Part shown: positions 16,972 through 26,234 of the stretch, one piece after another | Layout: every line of letters begins with the position of its first letter | How positions within the stretch are numbered: the first letter of the stretch is position 1 | From: Anaerorhabdus furcosa | GTDB lineage: Bacteria; Bacillota_I; Bacilli_A; Erysipelotrichales; Erysipelotrichaceae | Assembly (NCBI RefSeq): GCF_900167375.1 | Contig: NZ_FUWY01000001.1 | Span: 248,001-312,000 of the forward strand | DNA length: 64,000 bases | Direction: 5' to 3' | Position numbers and translations under genes: made by a program | The notes under the pieces: generated by a model | Databases searched by the model: none | Seen by the model: only the letters and a program-made list of their open reading frames with translations | What the model was told of the DNA's origin: nothing

Positions 16972-17649
16972 TTACTTTAAATCTATCAATTTGCCATCTT
17001 GTAGAAATACTCGATGATCTGAAAGTTTAGAAACTTCATTGCTATGTGTAACAACAATAACCGTTTTACCAAACTTTTCTGTTAACATTTTAAAGATATG
17101 AATGATTTCACTTTCTGTTGCGGTATCTAGATTTCCTGTTGGTTCATCTGCAAAAATCAAATCTACATTGGACGCTAATGCACGAGCAATCGCAATCCGT
17201 TGTTGCTCTCCACCAGACAAATGTGTTACTAAACGATCTGCTTTTGATTGTACAATCCCAAACTTATCCAGTAATGCATAACCAATTTCCTTTTGGTTTT
17301 TTGGCATTTCATTATCTGTTTCGAGCATAGCTACTTCAATGTTTTCGATACCAGTTAAATACTGAATCAAATTATAAGCTTGAAACACTACACCAATTTT
17401 ATTTCTGCGATATTTATACAAACCCAATTGTTTAATATCTGCATCATCAAAATAAATATTTCCACTTTCCTGTGAATCTAATCCTGCAAGAATACTGAGT
17501 AGTGTAGTTTTACCGCTTCCTGATGGACCAAGAATTGTATAAAACTTTCCCTCTTCAAATTCATAACTTAAGTCTTTTAGTATTTCTCTTCGATATCCAC
17601 CATCAACATATCCATAGCTTATATGATCTATTTTTAATTTTATATTCAT
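16972..17649 (-). CDS. ABC transporter ATPase, MacB/LolD type (copy B)
   Basis: 225 residues with Walker A GPSGSGKTT, Q-loop VVFQAYNL, signature LSGGEQQR, Walker B LIFADEPTGNLD and the H-loop VTHS. It belongs to the MacB/LolD/FtsE-like class that works with FtsX-fold permeases as mechanotransmission machines rather than ordinary pumps. It follows its permease by 9 bases. It is very similar to copy A at 19336-20013, differing mainly in scattered conservative changes. Confidence 0.9.
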   Translation of the reverse strand: MNIKLKIDHISYGYVDGGYRREILKDLSYEFEEGKFYTILGPSGSGKTTLLSILAGLDSQESGNIYFDDADIKQLGLYKYRRNKIGVVFQAYNLIQYLTGIENIEVAMLETDNEMPKNQKEIGYALLDKFGIVQSKADRLVTHLSGGEQQRIAIARALASNVDLIFADEPTGNLDTATESEIIHIFKMLTEKFGKTVIVVTHSNEVSKLSDHRVFLQDGKLIDLK

Positions 17650-17658
17650 TTTATCCTC

Positions 17659-19233
17659 CTACGACAACATGATTCTCTTTGGATTTAAACGCATAATCAT
17701 AATAGATGGAATTAATATACTTATAAATACAACAAGTACTCCCAATCCATAGATTTCAATGATAAGCAATGGCTCAATCGATACATTATAATTCTCTAAT
17801 AGTTCATCTTGGCTAATCCTCGTAAAATAGTCTTGATCCCAAATTCCGCCATAAGTAACATCTGTTTGAATTTCTTCTTCAGTATTACTTTGTTGATAAT
17901 CCAAGACCAGTTCTCCAACTTTTCCTGCAATTAAACTTCCAGTTCCAACTGCCAATGTAAATCCAAGAAAAGCTACAATTAGTAATTCTGCAAACAATTG
18001 CATGACTACTTTTACTTTACTAACACCCAATGACAAAAGTACACCGATTTCAAATTCACGTGTTTTCAATGTAAGAGCTGTAACTAATGATATAATGACA
18101 ACTGCATTTATCGCTACAATCCATACGATAACATTCGCAAAGAATGAAAGTGTATCCAATGGTTTTGCCAATTCCTTAAATTCTTTTTCGTTTGAATTGA
18201 ATTTTATAAATTGTTCCTCAAGTGATTGATGATCACTTACAAAAGATTCAATATTTTCTGCACTTTTCAATAAGAAAGTTGCTTTATTTGTAACTAAATA
18301 ATCTTCTATTACAGGTCTTTCCTGACCTTCTATCATTGAGAAATTCCCTGTGCTTACAAAATAGTCATACACTTTAGAAATCAAATTATAACTATAATCT
18401 GCATATGCTGTTAATGGAAGCAAAATTACATTTTTAGGTGACTCATAAGGTGCCATCCAATCAAATTGGTCAGAATTTGGATCTACATCATTTTTGGTTG
18501 AGTAGATACCAATAATTTCTACTTCCATGATGCAATCTTGATCTGTAAGTCCCATCGTTGTTTTATATTGTTCTAATTGATCATTTTGAAACATAACATA
18601 TTTAAATGTATCACCTATTTGTAAACCATTTACCTCTGCCAACTCTTTTGTAATTAAGGCAACACGATTTGAATTATCCATATCATCTTGTGTATACATT
18701 CTTCCTTGTTCCAAGGTAAATGTACCATCTTCAAACTCAATCATGTTTGGATAGGCATTAGCCATCAAAAATAAATTTGCTTCTTGATATACATATTCTT
18801 TACCAGTAATTGCATCATAACTTGCTCCTGATGAATTTTCATTTTTCTTATTTTCATTACCTACAGGCACATTTTCTATTCCTATGGAATATACCATTGT
18901 ACTAGTAAGTTGATTTACTGCTGATACTCGTTCATCTGCCATCATTTTCTTTACATTTTCATTATTAACTCTTGGCATATTTTTATTAAATTCTGTTCTT
19001 TCTTCATCGGATTCTAGTTTATCCATTTCTTTCCAGAAAGAATCATAATCAATTTCATAATTTACAACAGCGCGCATCTTATCACGTGTTATTTTTTTAG
19101 CATTTTCTGCAGCATTACTTATTCCTAACCCTACTAAAACTAAATTACCAATCATGAAAAAAGTAATTCCTAAAATAATTGACTTCGATGTTTTTCTTTT
19201 ACAATACAATATTGCTCTTTTCAAATAGTTCAT
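17659..19233 (-). CDS. FtsX/MacB-fold permease (copy B)
   Basis: 524 residues: one N-terminal membrane segment (about 18-37), an extracellular domain of about 330 residues, then three membrane segments (about 370-525). The FtsX core shows ALTLKTREFEIGVLLSLGVSKVKVV. This is a four-span MacB-type permease, so a homodimer with two ATPases is expected. It ends with RLNPKRIMLS, a MacB-like tail. Paralogous to the permease at 20023-21591, most conserved in the membrane parts and divergent in the outer domain, which suggests different outer ligands. Confidence 0.88.
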   Translation of the reverse strand: MNYLKRAILYCKRKTSKSIILGITFFMIGNLVLVGLGISNAAENAKKITRDKMRAVVNYEIDYDSFWKEMDKLESDEERTEFNKNMPRVNNENVKKMMADERVSAVNQLTSTMVYSIGIENVPVGNENKKNENSSGASYDAITGKEYVYQEANLFLMANAYPNMIEFEDGTFTLEQGRMYTQDDMDNSNRVALITKELAEVNGLQIGDTFKYVMFQNDQLEQYKTTMGLTDQDCIMEVEIIGIYSTKNDVDPNSDQFDWMAPYESPKNVILLPLTAYADYSYNLISKVYDYFVSTGNFSMIEGQERPVIEDYLVTNKATFLLKSAENIESFVSDHQSLEEQFIKFNSNEKEFKELAKPLDTLSFFANVIVWIVAINAVVIISLVTALTLKTREFEIGVLLSLGVSKVKVVMQLFAELLIVAFLGFTLAVGTGSLIAGKVGELVLDYQQSNTEEEIQTDVTYGGIWDQDYFTRISQDELLENYNVSIEPLLIIEIYGLGVLVVFISILIPSIMIMRLNPKRIMLS

Positions 19234-19309
19234 ATCTATCTACCACCTTATACAATTATTTTATTTGATAAATATTAAGAACTTCTAAACACAAACTTAA
19301 TTTTCATAA

Positions 19310-19337
19310 AAGAAAAAGAAGTGAAATTTCACTTCTT
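19310..19337 (-). terminator. Terminator between the two ABC pairs
   Basis: A perfect 22-base palindrome (11-bp arms, AAGAAGTGAAA and its mirror) at 19316-19337, overlapping the stop codon of copy A ATPase, with TTTTTC following on the minus strand. Confidence 0.85.
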
Positions 19338-20013
19338 AGTCAATGTCTTGTAATTTGCCATCTTGTAGAAATACACGATGATCAGATAATTTTGAAACTT
19401 CATTACTGTGTGTTACAACGATAACTGTTTTATTAAATTTTTCAGTTAACATTCTAAAGATTTGTATAATTTCTTGCTCTGTTGCAGTATCCAAATTCCC
19501 TGTAGGTTCATCCGCAAAGATTAAATCTACATTAGAAGCTAGTGCACGCGCAATCGCAATACGTTGTTGTTCTCCTCCTGATAGGTGAGTAACTAAACGA
19601 TCAGCTTTTGATTTTACAATTCCAAATTTTTCTAATAAAGCATATCCTATTTCTTTTCGATTTTTAGGTACTTCGTTATCAGTTTCTGTCATGGCAAGTT
19701 CAATATTTTCAATACCTGTTAAGTATTGAACTAAGTTATATGCTTGGAATACTACACCAATTTTATTTCTTCTATACTTATATAAGCCAAGCTTTTCTAA
19801 AGATTCACCTGCATAATAAACAGTTCCTGATTCTTGTTTATCAAGACCCGCTAGAATACTAAGTAATGTTGTTTTACCAGAACCTGATGGACCAAGGATT
19901 GTATAAAATTTACCTTCTTCGAAGTCATAACTTAAATCTTTAAGGATTTCACGACGGTAACCACCATCTACATATCCATAGTTTATGTTTTCTACTTTTA
20001 ATATTGTTCCCAT
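19336..20013 (-). CDS. ABC transporter ATPase, MacB/LolD type (copy A)
   Basis: 225 residues with GPSGSGKTT, LSGGEQQR and ADEPTGNLD, as in copy B. Most residues are shared with copy B, including LTGIENIE and the HRVFLQDGKL C-terminal end, so the pair is a tandem duplication. It follows its own permease by 9 bases in the PASTA-permease-ATPase series. Confidence 0.9.
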   Translation of the reverse strand: MGTILKVENINYGYVDGGYRREILKDLSYDFEEGKFYTILGPSGSGKTTLLSILAGLDKQESGTVYYAGESLEKLGLYKYRRNKIGVVFQAYNLVQYLTGIENIELAMTETDNEVPKNRKEIGYALLEKFGIVKSKADRLVTHLSGGEQQRIAIARALASNVDLIFADEPTGNLDTATEQEIIQIFRMLTEKFNKTVIVVTHSNEVSKLSDHRVFLQDGKLQDID

Positions 20014-20022
20014 GGTTTCCTC

Positions 20023-21591
20023 CTATGCCAACAAGATTTGTTTTGGATTTAATCTCATAATCATTGCAGATGGAACTACGATACTAATAAAGACAACCGC
20101 AACACCCATTGCATAGATTTGTAAAATAATCCAAACACTAATTGATACATTATAATTCTCTAGTAATTGATCCTGACTAATCTCAGTAAAGTAATTTTGA
20201 TCACCTACCCAAGAATAATAATTGTCATCGGTAGTAATTTCTTCTTCTGTATTACTTTGTTGGAAGTCTAATACCATTTTTCCTACTTGACCTGCAATTA
20301 AACTACCTGTTCCAACTGCCAGTGTAAATCCAAGGAATGCTACAATTAATAGTTCCACAAACATCTGCAGAACAACCTTAACCTTACTTACACCAAGAGA
20401 CAATAGAACACCAATTTCAAATTCACGTGTTTTTAATGTTAATGCAGTAACTAATGAAATGATTACTACTGCATTTAATGTAACAATCCAGACGATAACA
20501 TTTGCGAATAGTGATAATGTATCTAATGGTTTTGCTAATTTTTTGAATTGTTCATTGTTTGCATTTAAGAAAGTATAGTCTTTTAATTCTGATTTGTAAT
20601 CATCTACAAATGAATCTACTTTTAATGGCTCATTTAATAAATAAACAACTTTATTTGCATAATATGAAGTTTCAACTGTTGGCTCTTCACCATACATATC
20701 ACTATTTCCTTGAGATACATAGTAATCATATGATGCCTTTGATGATGCATAGTTGAATTGTGCGTATGTTGATCCAGGAATTAATACAAAATTCTTTGGA
20801 GATTCATAAGCAGACATCCAATCAAATCTTTGATCATTTGGATCAACATCAGCTTTAGTATTATAAATACCAATAATTTCTAAATCCATTTTTGTCATTT
20901 CTTCTGTAATACCCATTGTTAACAAATATTCCATTTGATTCTTATCAGTACTTGACAACGTAATTGTATCTCCAACTGATAAACCATTTACATCTGCTAG
21001 CTCTTTAGTTATTACTGCAACTGGACTTGCATTATCAATATCATTTTGATTGTACATTCTTCCATCCACAATCGTATTCGTACCTTCCACAAACTCAATA
21101 GTCTCTGGAACAATATTTGTTTGTATCATGATGTTTGGCTCAACATATTCCATTTGAGTGCCATCTTGCATCACGACGGCTCCTCCTCCACCATTTTCAG
21201 CTTTCTTTTCTTCATTTCCAAGTGGAACATTATCAAAGCCTTGAGAATACATTGGTGATGATGCAGAGTAATTCATTGCTTTCACTCTTTCATCTTTTGC
21301 CATTTTAAGTGCTATTTCTTTTTCAATTTTTGGATAGTTCTTGTATGCTTCAGTTCTTTCTTCATCAGACTCTAATGAATCTGTATATTCCCAGAATTTT
21401 TGGTTATCAACCTCATAGTTAACAACCGCACGCATTGATCTACGTGTTAATGTTTTAGCGTTATTTGCTGCATCGCTAATTCCCAAACCAATCAATACTA
21501 GATTTCCAATCATGAAGAATGTGATTCCTAATAGAATTGATTTAGACATCTTACGCGTTACATAACGCCAAGCACGATTCAAAAAGTTCAT
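20023..21591 (-). CDS. FtsX/MacB-fold permease (copy A)
   Basis: 522 residues with the same layout as copy B: membrane segment about 18-37, large outer domain, three C-terminal membrane segments, and ALTLKTREFEIGVLLSLG. The outer domain diverges from copy B. It starts 23 bases after the PASTA gene, so the two are co-transcribed. Confidence 0.88.
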   Translation of the reverse strand: MNFLNRAWRYVTRKMSKSILLGITFFMIGNLVLIGLGISDAANNAKTLTRRSMRAVVNYEVDNQKFWEYTDSLESDEERTEAYKNYPKIEKEIALKMAKDERVKAMNYSASSPMYSQGFDNVPLGNEEKKAENGGGGAVVMQDGTQMEYVEPNIMIQTNIVPETIEFVEGTNTIVDGRMYNQNDIDNASPVAVITKELADVNGLSVGDTITLSSTDKNQMEYLLTMGITEEMTKMDLEIIGIYNTKADVDPNDQRFDWMSAYESPKNFVLIPGSTYAQFNYASSKASYDYYVSQGNSDMYGEEPTVETSYYANKVVYLLNEPLKVDSFVDDYKSELKDYTFLNANNEQFKKLAKPLDTLSLFANVIVWIVTLNAVVIISLVTALTLKTREFEIGVLLSLGVSKVKVVLQMFVELLIVAFLGFTLAVGTGSLIAGQVGKMVLDFQQSNTEEEITTDDNYYSWVGDQNYFTEISQDQLLENYNVSISVWIILQIYAMGVAVVFISIVVPSAMIMRLNPKQILLA

Positions 21592-21614
21592 GTTTTATCC
21601 TCTTTCTTTTTATA

Positions 21615-23402
21615 CTAATTTGAAGCTATTACCGACATTCCTTCAGTCAATTCTGTATTCGTGTTAATTACAGTCACTCCATCAGAAGAAAGTAATTTGT
21701 ATGCTGTACTTGCTCCATCTATTGTACCAACCACGCTTAGATTCACACCATTTGCTTTACATAACGCTTCAAACATTGAGAAGTTTTGACCAGTATATGT
21801 AAATGATTTATTTTCAGGCGTTGGTGTTGGTGTTGGTTTTACAGTACAAGCTCCAGTTGAAGTCTTCATTGCAATCTTCGCATTTAGTGGCAATGGTCTT
21901 GCACACCCATTTGCACTTGTATCAATTTGATTACCATTTCCATCTAAACAACGATAACTAATGATTTGACCAGGTGTTGGGTATTCATCACTACATACTT
22001 GACCATCCCATGCACCAGTTGCTAAGTTAGCACCTTTACCATTTGCATCATCTACCCATTTTGTTAACTCGAGATAATCCTTACCATACCAAGCACGGCT
22101 ATTTGTCTCAAGTTGAGGCATATAAATCGAGATAGTAAGTTCAAGCACTGTTCCTGCATCAACTGCAGAACCAGCCTTTATTGATTGCTCAACCACTGTT
22201 CCTTCTGCTGCACTGTTATAACGTTCTTTCTTAACAATTGTTACTTTATTCTCTGGTGTTGCTGCCCAAACTTCAAGCATTTCTTTTGTATAACCAACTA
22301 AGTTAGGAATCTTAACAGCTTTTCCTTTAGAAACAACTACAGTAACTGTTGCTCCTTCTTCAACGCTATCACCTACTTTAGTTCCTTGAGAAATGATTTT
22401 TCCTGTTTCAACAGTATCACTATATACTTCAGTTTTTTGAACAACTAATTTTTTTGTAGTAGCCCAAGCTTCAAATTCAGCAAATGTTTTTCCTACAAAG
22501 TTTTCCATTGCTACAGTTCCAGCAGGTGCAGGTCCTTTAGAAATATTAATTGTTAGTGTTGCACCTCTAGTAAAACTACTTTCAGTACCTGTTTTTAATT
22601 CGAAATTAATCACTTGATCTTTTTCTACAATCGTATTGTATTGCGTATTAATTTTTGTTTTAGATAGTTTGTTGGTTTCAATCCAATCTTTAATTTCTGA
22701 ATAGTTCATATTCATTAAATCTGGGAAATCAACAGGATCCTCTGGATTCGCACCTTTAGATGCTACAAATGTTAAAGGTGTTGTATCTTTAATCTTTGAA
22801 CCAGCTGTTTTATCTTGAGATATAATTACATCTTTATCATATTCCATGCTAAATTCTGTATTCATAATAATATTTGAAGTTGAAATATTGTTTTGTTTTG
22901 CCCAAGCTCCTACATCATTAATTGTTTGTCCTACAAAATTAGGCATTGGAATTTTAGGTGCAAATACAAAATACCAAACTGCTACTCCAATTGCTACTAA
23001 TGCAACAATTCCTGCAATCAATAATTTCGGATCTAATTTGAAAGGTTTCTTTTCAATTTTTTCAAGCTTTTCTTCGTGGAAACTATTTGGTCCTTTTCCA
23101 TCTCTTAATGAAGCTTTCCTTGGTGCTGCTGTTGGTGCTGGTGCTGCTGTTGGTGCTGCTGTTGGTTTTTTTACAGGCTCACTAACAACTTGTTTAGTTG
23201 GTTGTGGAGCAGGTTTAGGTGCTGTATTGCTAGATGTAGATTTTTCATGTGGAAAATCATAGTCTTGATTTTTATAACTTCTTAATTCATCACCCTTATT
23301 GTTTGAGACTTGATAGATATCAAAATCATCGCGCTCAACACCTTTTTTTTCATCTTCAAGTTCTTCTGCAAGTGAACTTAAGAAATCTTTTTTATTCGTC
23401 AT
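21615..23402 (-). CDS. Membrane-anchored PASTA-repeat protein without a kinase domain
   Basis: 595 residues. A cytoplasmic N-terminal part (1-125) is acidic, then Pro/Ala-rich with a repeated PTAAP motif. One membrane segment lies at about 127-147, and the outer part holds four clear PASTA units (each opening like NFVGQT, FPDLMN, NFVGKT, IPNLVG and ending FVASKG, INISKG, VVVSKG, LTISIY). Two degenerate units follow, the first with four Cys. PASTA repeats bind peptidoglycan or lipid II in PknB/StkP kinases and PBPs; here there is no kinase or transpeptidase domain. The gene leads the ABC pairs. Confidence 0.85.
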   Translation of the reverse strand: MTNKKDFLSSLAEELEDEKKGVERDDFDIYQVSNNKGDELRSYKNQDYDFPHEKSTSSNTAPKPAPQPTKQVVSEPVKKPTAAPTAAPAPTAAPRKASLRDGKGPNSFHEEKLEKIEKKPFKLDPKLLIAGIVALVAIGVAVWYFVFAPKIPMPNFVGQTINDVGAWAKQNNISTSNIIMNTEFSMEYDKDVIISQDKTAGSKIKDTTPLTFVASKGANPEDPVDFPDLMNMNYSEIKDWIETNKLSKTKINTQYNTIVEKDQVINFELKTGTESSFTRGATLTINISKGPAPAGTVAMENFVGKTFAEFEAWATTKKLVVQKTEVYSDTVETGKIISQGTKVGDSVEEGATVTVVVSKGKAVKIPNLVGYTKEMLEVWAATPENKVTIVKKERYNSAAEGTVVEQSIKAGSAVDAGTVLELTISIYMPQLETNSRAWYGKDYLELTKWVDDANGKGANLATGAWDGQVCSDEYPTPGQIISYRCLDGNGNQIDTSANGCARPLPLNAKIAMKTSTGACTVKPTPTPTPENKSFTYTGQNFSMFEALCKANGVNLSVVGTIDGASTAYKLLSSDGVTVINTNTELTEGMSVIASN

Positions 23403-23510
23403 ACATTGCCCTCACTTCTTTTCTATTCTACATGATTTAGATAGTCATTGCCACCCACTAGAGTAAATATTCATAATTTCTTAAGATTTAGGGAAGATGA
23501 AAAAATATAA

Positions 23511-23541
23511 ATTAAAAACAGATGATTTTTCACATCTGTTT
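23511..23541 (-). terminator. Terminator of uvrB
   Basis: AAACAGATG (23516-23524) with CATCTGTTT (23533-23541), T-rich on the minus strand. Confidence 0.8.
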
Positions 23542-23550
23542 AATTGCATT

Positions 23551-25530
23551 TTATTCGCCTTTTATTTCAATTAAAATGTCTCTTAATTCTGCAGCTCTCT
23601 CGAAATCAAGGACTTTTGCAGCATCCTTCATTTCTTTTTCTAAATTAGCAATCAATTCTTGTTTTTCTTTCTTACCAACTTTAGATTTCTTCTTAATAAA
23701 CTTCGCTGCCATTTCTTGTGTTTCTTTGCCATGAACAGCTTCTTGAATATCTTTTTTAATCGTTGTAGGTGTTATTCCATATTTAATATTATGATCTTCT
23801 TGAATTTTTCTACGACGATTTGTTTCATCAATTGCAAGTTGCATTGAATTTGTGATTCGATCTGCATACATAATAACTTGACCATGTGCATTACGTGCAG
23901 CACGTCCAATCGTTTGTATTAATGAACGTTGTGAACGTAAGAATCCTTCTTTATCGGCATCCAATATAACAACCAAAGATACCTCTGGAATATCAAGACC
24001 TTCACGTAACAAGTTGATTCCAACAAGGACATCAATCTTACCACGTCTTAAATCACGAATTGTTTCAATACGTTCCAGTGTTTGAGTTTCATGATGAAGA
24101 TAAGCAACTTTGTATTCACTTTTCTTCAAATAATCCGTTAAATCTTCTGCCATCTTCACAGTTAATGTTGTGATTAAAACACGTTCATTCTTCTCGATAC
24201 GTGCATTGATTTCATCTGTTATATCATCAATTTGTCCTCTTGTTGGGCGGATAAATATTTCAGGATCAAGTAGACCTGTTGGACGAATAATTTGTTCTGT
24301 AAACTTGTTGTTTACTTTTTGCAACTCATAATCACCTGGTGTTGCAGATACATAAATTGCTTGAGGGAATATTTCCTCGAACTCACTAAATCTCATTGGT
24401 CGATTATCTAAAGCACTTGGAAGTCTAAATCCATATTCTACAAGTGTTTCTTTTCTTGCTCGATCACCGTTATACATTCCTCTTATTTGCGGTAATGACA
24501 CATGACTTTCATCAACAACTAGTAAGAAATCATCCTTTGGAAAATAGTCGAATAGATTGAATGGTCTCTCTCCTGGTTTTCTATTATCAATTTCTCTTGA
24601 ATAGTTTTCTATTCCAGGACATACTCCAAACTCTCTTAAAGCTTCAATATCAAATGTACAGCGTTGCTCAAGTCGTTGTGCTTCTAGAAGTTTTCCTTGG
24701 CTTTGCAACTCTTTAACTCGTGCTCTCATCTCTTCTTCGATTTCATTGCACGCTCTTAACATATTTTCTTTTGGTCTTGCATAGCCTGTTGCTGGGAAAA
24801 TAATATACACTGTATAGCCATTAATAATTTTTCCTGTTAATGGATCCACTTCTAATATTCTCTCAATCTCATCATCAAACATTTCTATTCGTAACGCAAA
24901 TTGATCCGTATGCCCTAATGTTATTTCTACAACATCGCCACGCACTTTAAACGTTCCTTTTTGGTTATCTATATCATTTCTTTGATATTGTCTTTCAATT
25001 AATTTCCTAAGCAAAGCTTGTCTTTCGATTCTTTCACCAACACGAATTGTAAAAAACATGCCTTTATATTGTTCAGGATCACTTGATGCATAAATACATG
25101 CAACAGACGCAACGATTATTGTATCTCTTCTTTCAAGTACTGAATTGTACGCCGCCATACGTAACATATCTAATTCATCATTGGTCATCGAGTTCTTTTC
25201 AATATAAGTATCTGTTTTTGGCATGTAAGCTTCTGGTTGATAAAAATCGAAGTTAGAAACAAAGTATTCAACTCGATTATTTGGAAATAATTCCTTGAAT
25301 TCTGAATATAATTGTCCTGCAAGTGTTTTATTGTGCACAAATACAAGAGTTGGTTTATTAATTTGTTCAATTACATTTCCGATTGTAAACGTCTTCCCTG
25401 TGCCTGTTGCACCCAAAAGAACTTGTTCATGTTTTCCATCTCTAATCCCTTGAACGAGTTCTTTAATCGCTAGGGGCTGATCTCCGGTAGGCTTATATTT
25501 TGATACTAATTCAAATTTGTGTTCACTCAT
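23551..25530 (-). CDS. uvrB: Excinuclease ABC subunit B
   Basis: 659 residues, the normal UvrB length, with Walker A GATGTGKT (40-47), the helicase motifs, [30 protein letters not shown] and a C-terminal UVR motif (about 620-655). It is the damage-verifying subunit of nucleotide excision repair. The beta-hairpin is unusual: the normally Tyr-rich SYYDYYQPEAY reads [11 protein letters not shown] (92-102), and IYGLGSP reads IYASSDP. uvrA is not next to it. It is transcribed alone from its own promoter. Confidence 0.93.
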   Translation of the reverse strand: MSEHKFELVSKYKPTGDQPLAIKELVQGIRDGKHEQVLLGATGTGKTFTIGNVIEQINKPTLVFVHNKTLAGQLYSEFKELFPNNRVEYFVSNFDFYQPEAYMPKTDTYIEKNSMTNDELDMLRMAAYNSVLERRDTIIVASVACIYASSDPEQYKGMFFTIRVGERIERQALLRKLIERQYQRNDIDNQKGTFKVRGDVVEITLGHTDQFALRIEMFDDEIERILEVDPLTGKIINGYTVYIIFPATGYARPKENMLRACNEIEEEMRARVKELQSQGKLLEAQRLEQRCTFDIEALREFGVCPGIENYSREIDNRKPGERPFNLFDYFPKDDFLLVVDESHVSLPQIRGMYNGDRARKETLVEYGFRLPSALDNRPMRFSEFEEIFPQAIYVSATPGDYELQKVNNKFTEQIIRPTGLLDPEIFIRPTRGQIDDITDEINARIEKNERVLITTLTVKMAEDLTDYLKKSEYKVAYLHHETQTLERIETIRDLRRGKIDVLVGINLLREGLDIPEVSLVVILDADKEGFLRSQRSLIQTIGRAARNAHGQVIMYADRITNSMQLAIDETNRRRKIQEDHNIKYGITPTTIKKDIQEAVHGKETQEMAAKFIKKKSKVGKKEKQELIANLEKEMKDAAKVLDFERAAELRDILIEIKGE

Positions 25531-25562
25531 TTTTATGCCCTCCCTTACTATTCTAGCACATA

Positions 25563-25591
25563 ATTATAGAATATACATGAATTATATTCAA
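25563..25591 (-). promoter_or_regulatory. uvrB promoter
   Basis: TTGAAT (complement of 25586-25591), 17-base spacer, TATAAT (complement of 25563-25568). No clear LexA/DinR box. Confidence 0.7.
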
Positions 25592-25601
25592 GTGATAAGA
25601 G

Positions 25602-26180
25602 TTATCTTTTCATATAGATAAATTCATCAAATCCCATTTGTTTTGGATATTTCACTTTTTCTCTTTTAAATTCATGAAACCCCTTCTTTGTATAACAATT
25701 TATCGCATTTTCATTGATACTCGTTACTTTTAAACTTATTTCTTTTTGTTTATTATTTTCAATTGTATGTTGCAATAATTGACTCCCTATTCCCTGATGA
25801 TTGAAGTCAGGATCAACCCCCAAAATATCAACATAGACTTGATCAGTATTAAAATGAAGTGGTTCTTCAAATTCTTTCTTTAACATCATTGCCATTGCAT
25901 ATCCTTTAAAGAAACCAACTTCTTTTTGAAATACTTTTTCTTTAATATATTGTGCTCTCTCATTCTTTGTAACAAGTGATATAAATCCAACAATCTTTTG
26001 ATTCACAATAGCGACATCATAAACATCAATAAATACACCTGGTGCTAATATTCTAGCTATTTTATTTTCATCTGTACTTAATAATTTCCAATCATTATTA
26101 AAAGCTCTTGCACTGATTAATGCAATCGCTTCCCTATCTTCTTCTAGTGCTTTTCTAATTATTAGATCCTTCATTTTCAT
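25602..26180 (-). CDS. GNAT-family N-acetyltransferase
   Basis: 192 residues with the acetyl-CoA-binding block VDILGVDPDFNHQGIGSQLL (motif A, about 115-135) and a C-terminal NAINCYTKKGFHEF block typical of GNAT enzymes. The acceptor cannot be predicted. The ATG has only weak upstream pairing to 16S rRNA. It stands alone between uvrB and the S41 protease. Confidence 0.85.
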   Translation of the reverse strand: MKMKDLIIRKALEEDREAIALISARAFNNDWKLLSTDENKIARILAPGVFIDVYDVAIVNQKIVGFISLVTKNERAQYIKEKVFQKEVGFFKGYAMAMMLKKEFEEPLHFNTDQVYVDILGVDPDFNHQGIGSQLLQHTIENNKQKEISLKVTSINENAINCYTKKGFHEFKREKVKYPKQMGFDEFIYMKR

Positions 26181-26207
26181 TACCTCAATGTCTTTTTATG
26201 ATAACAC

Positions 26208-26233
26208 AAGAAAAGCTAGATTACTCTAGCTTT
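26208..26233 (-). terminator. Terminator of the S41 protease gene
   Basis: AAAGCTAGA (26212-26220) with TCTAGCTTT (26225-26233), four-base loop, directly after the stop codon. Confidence 0.85.
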
Positions 26234-26234
26234 G

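Noticed and set aside
25563-25591. Possible LexA/DinR box at uvrB
   Set aside because: The sequence has only AT-rich partial symmetry (GAATATAATTC) and not the CGAAC/GTTCG halves of the Gram-positive consensus.
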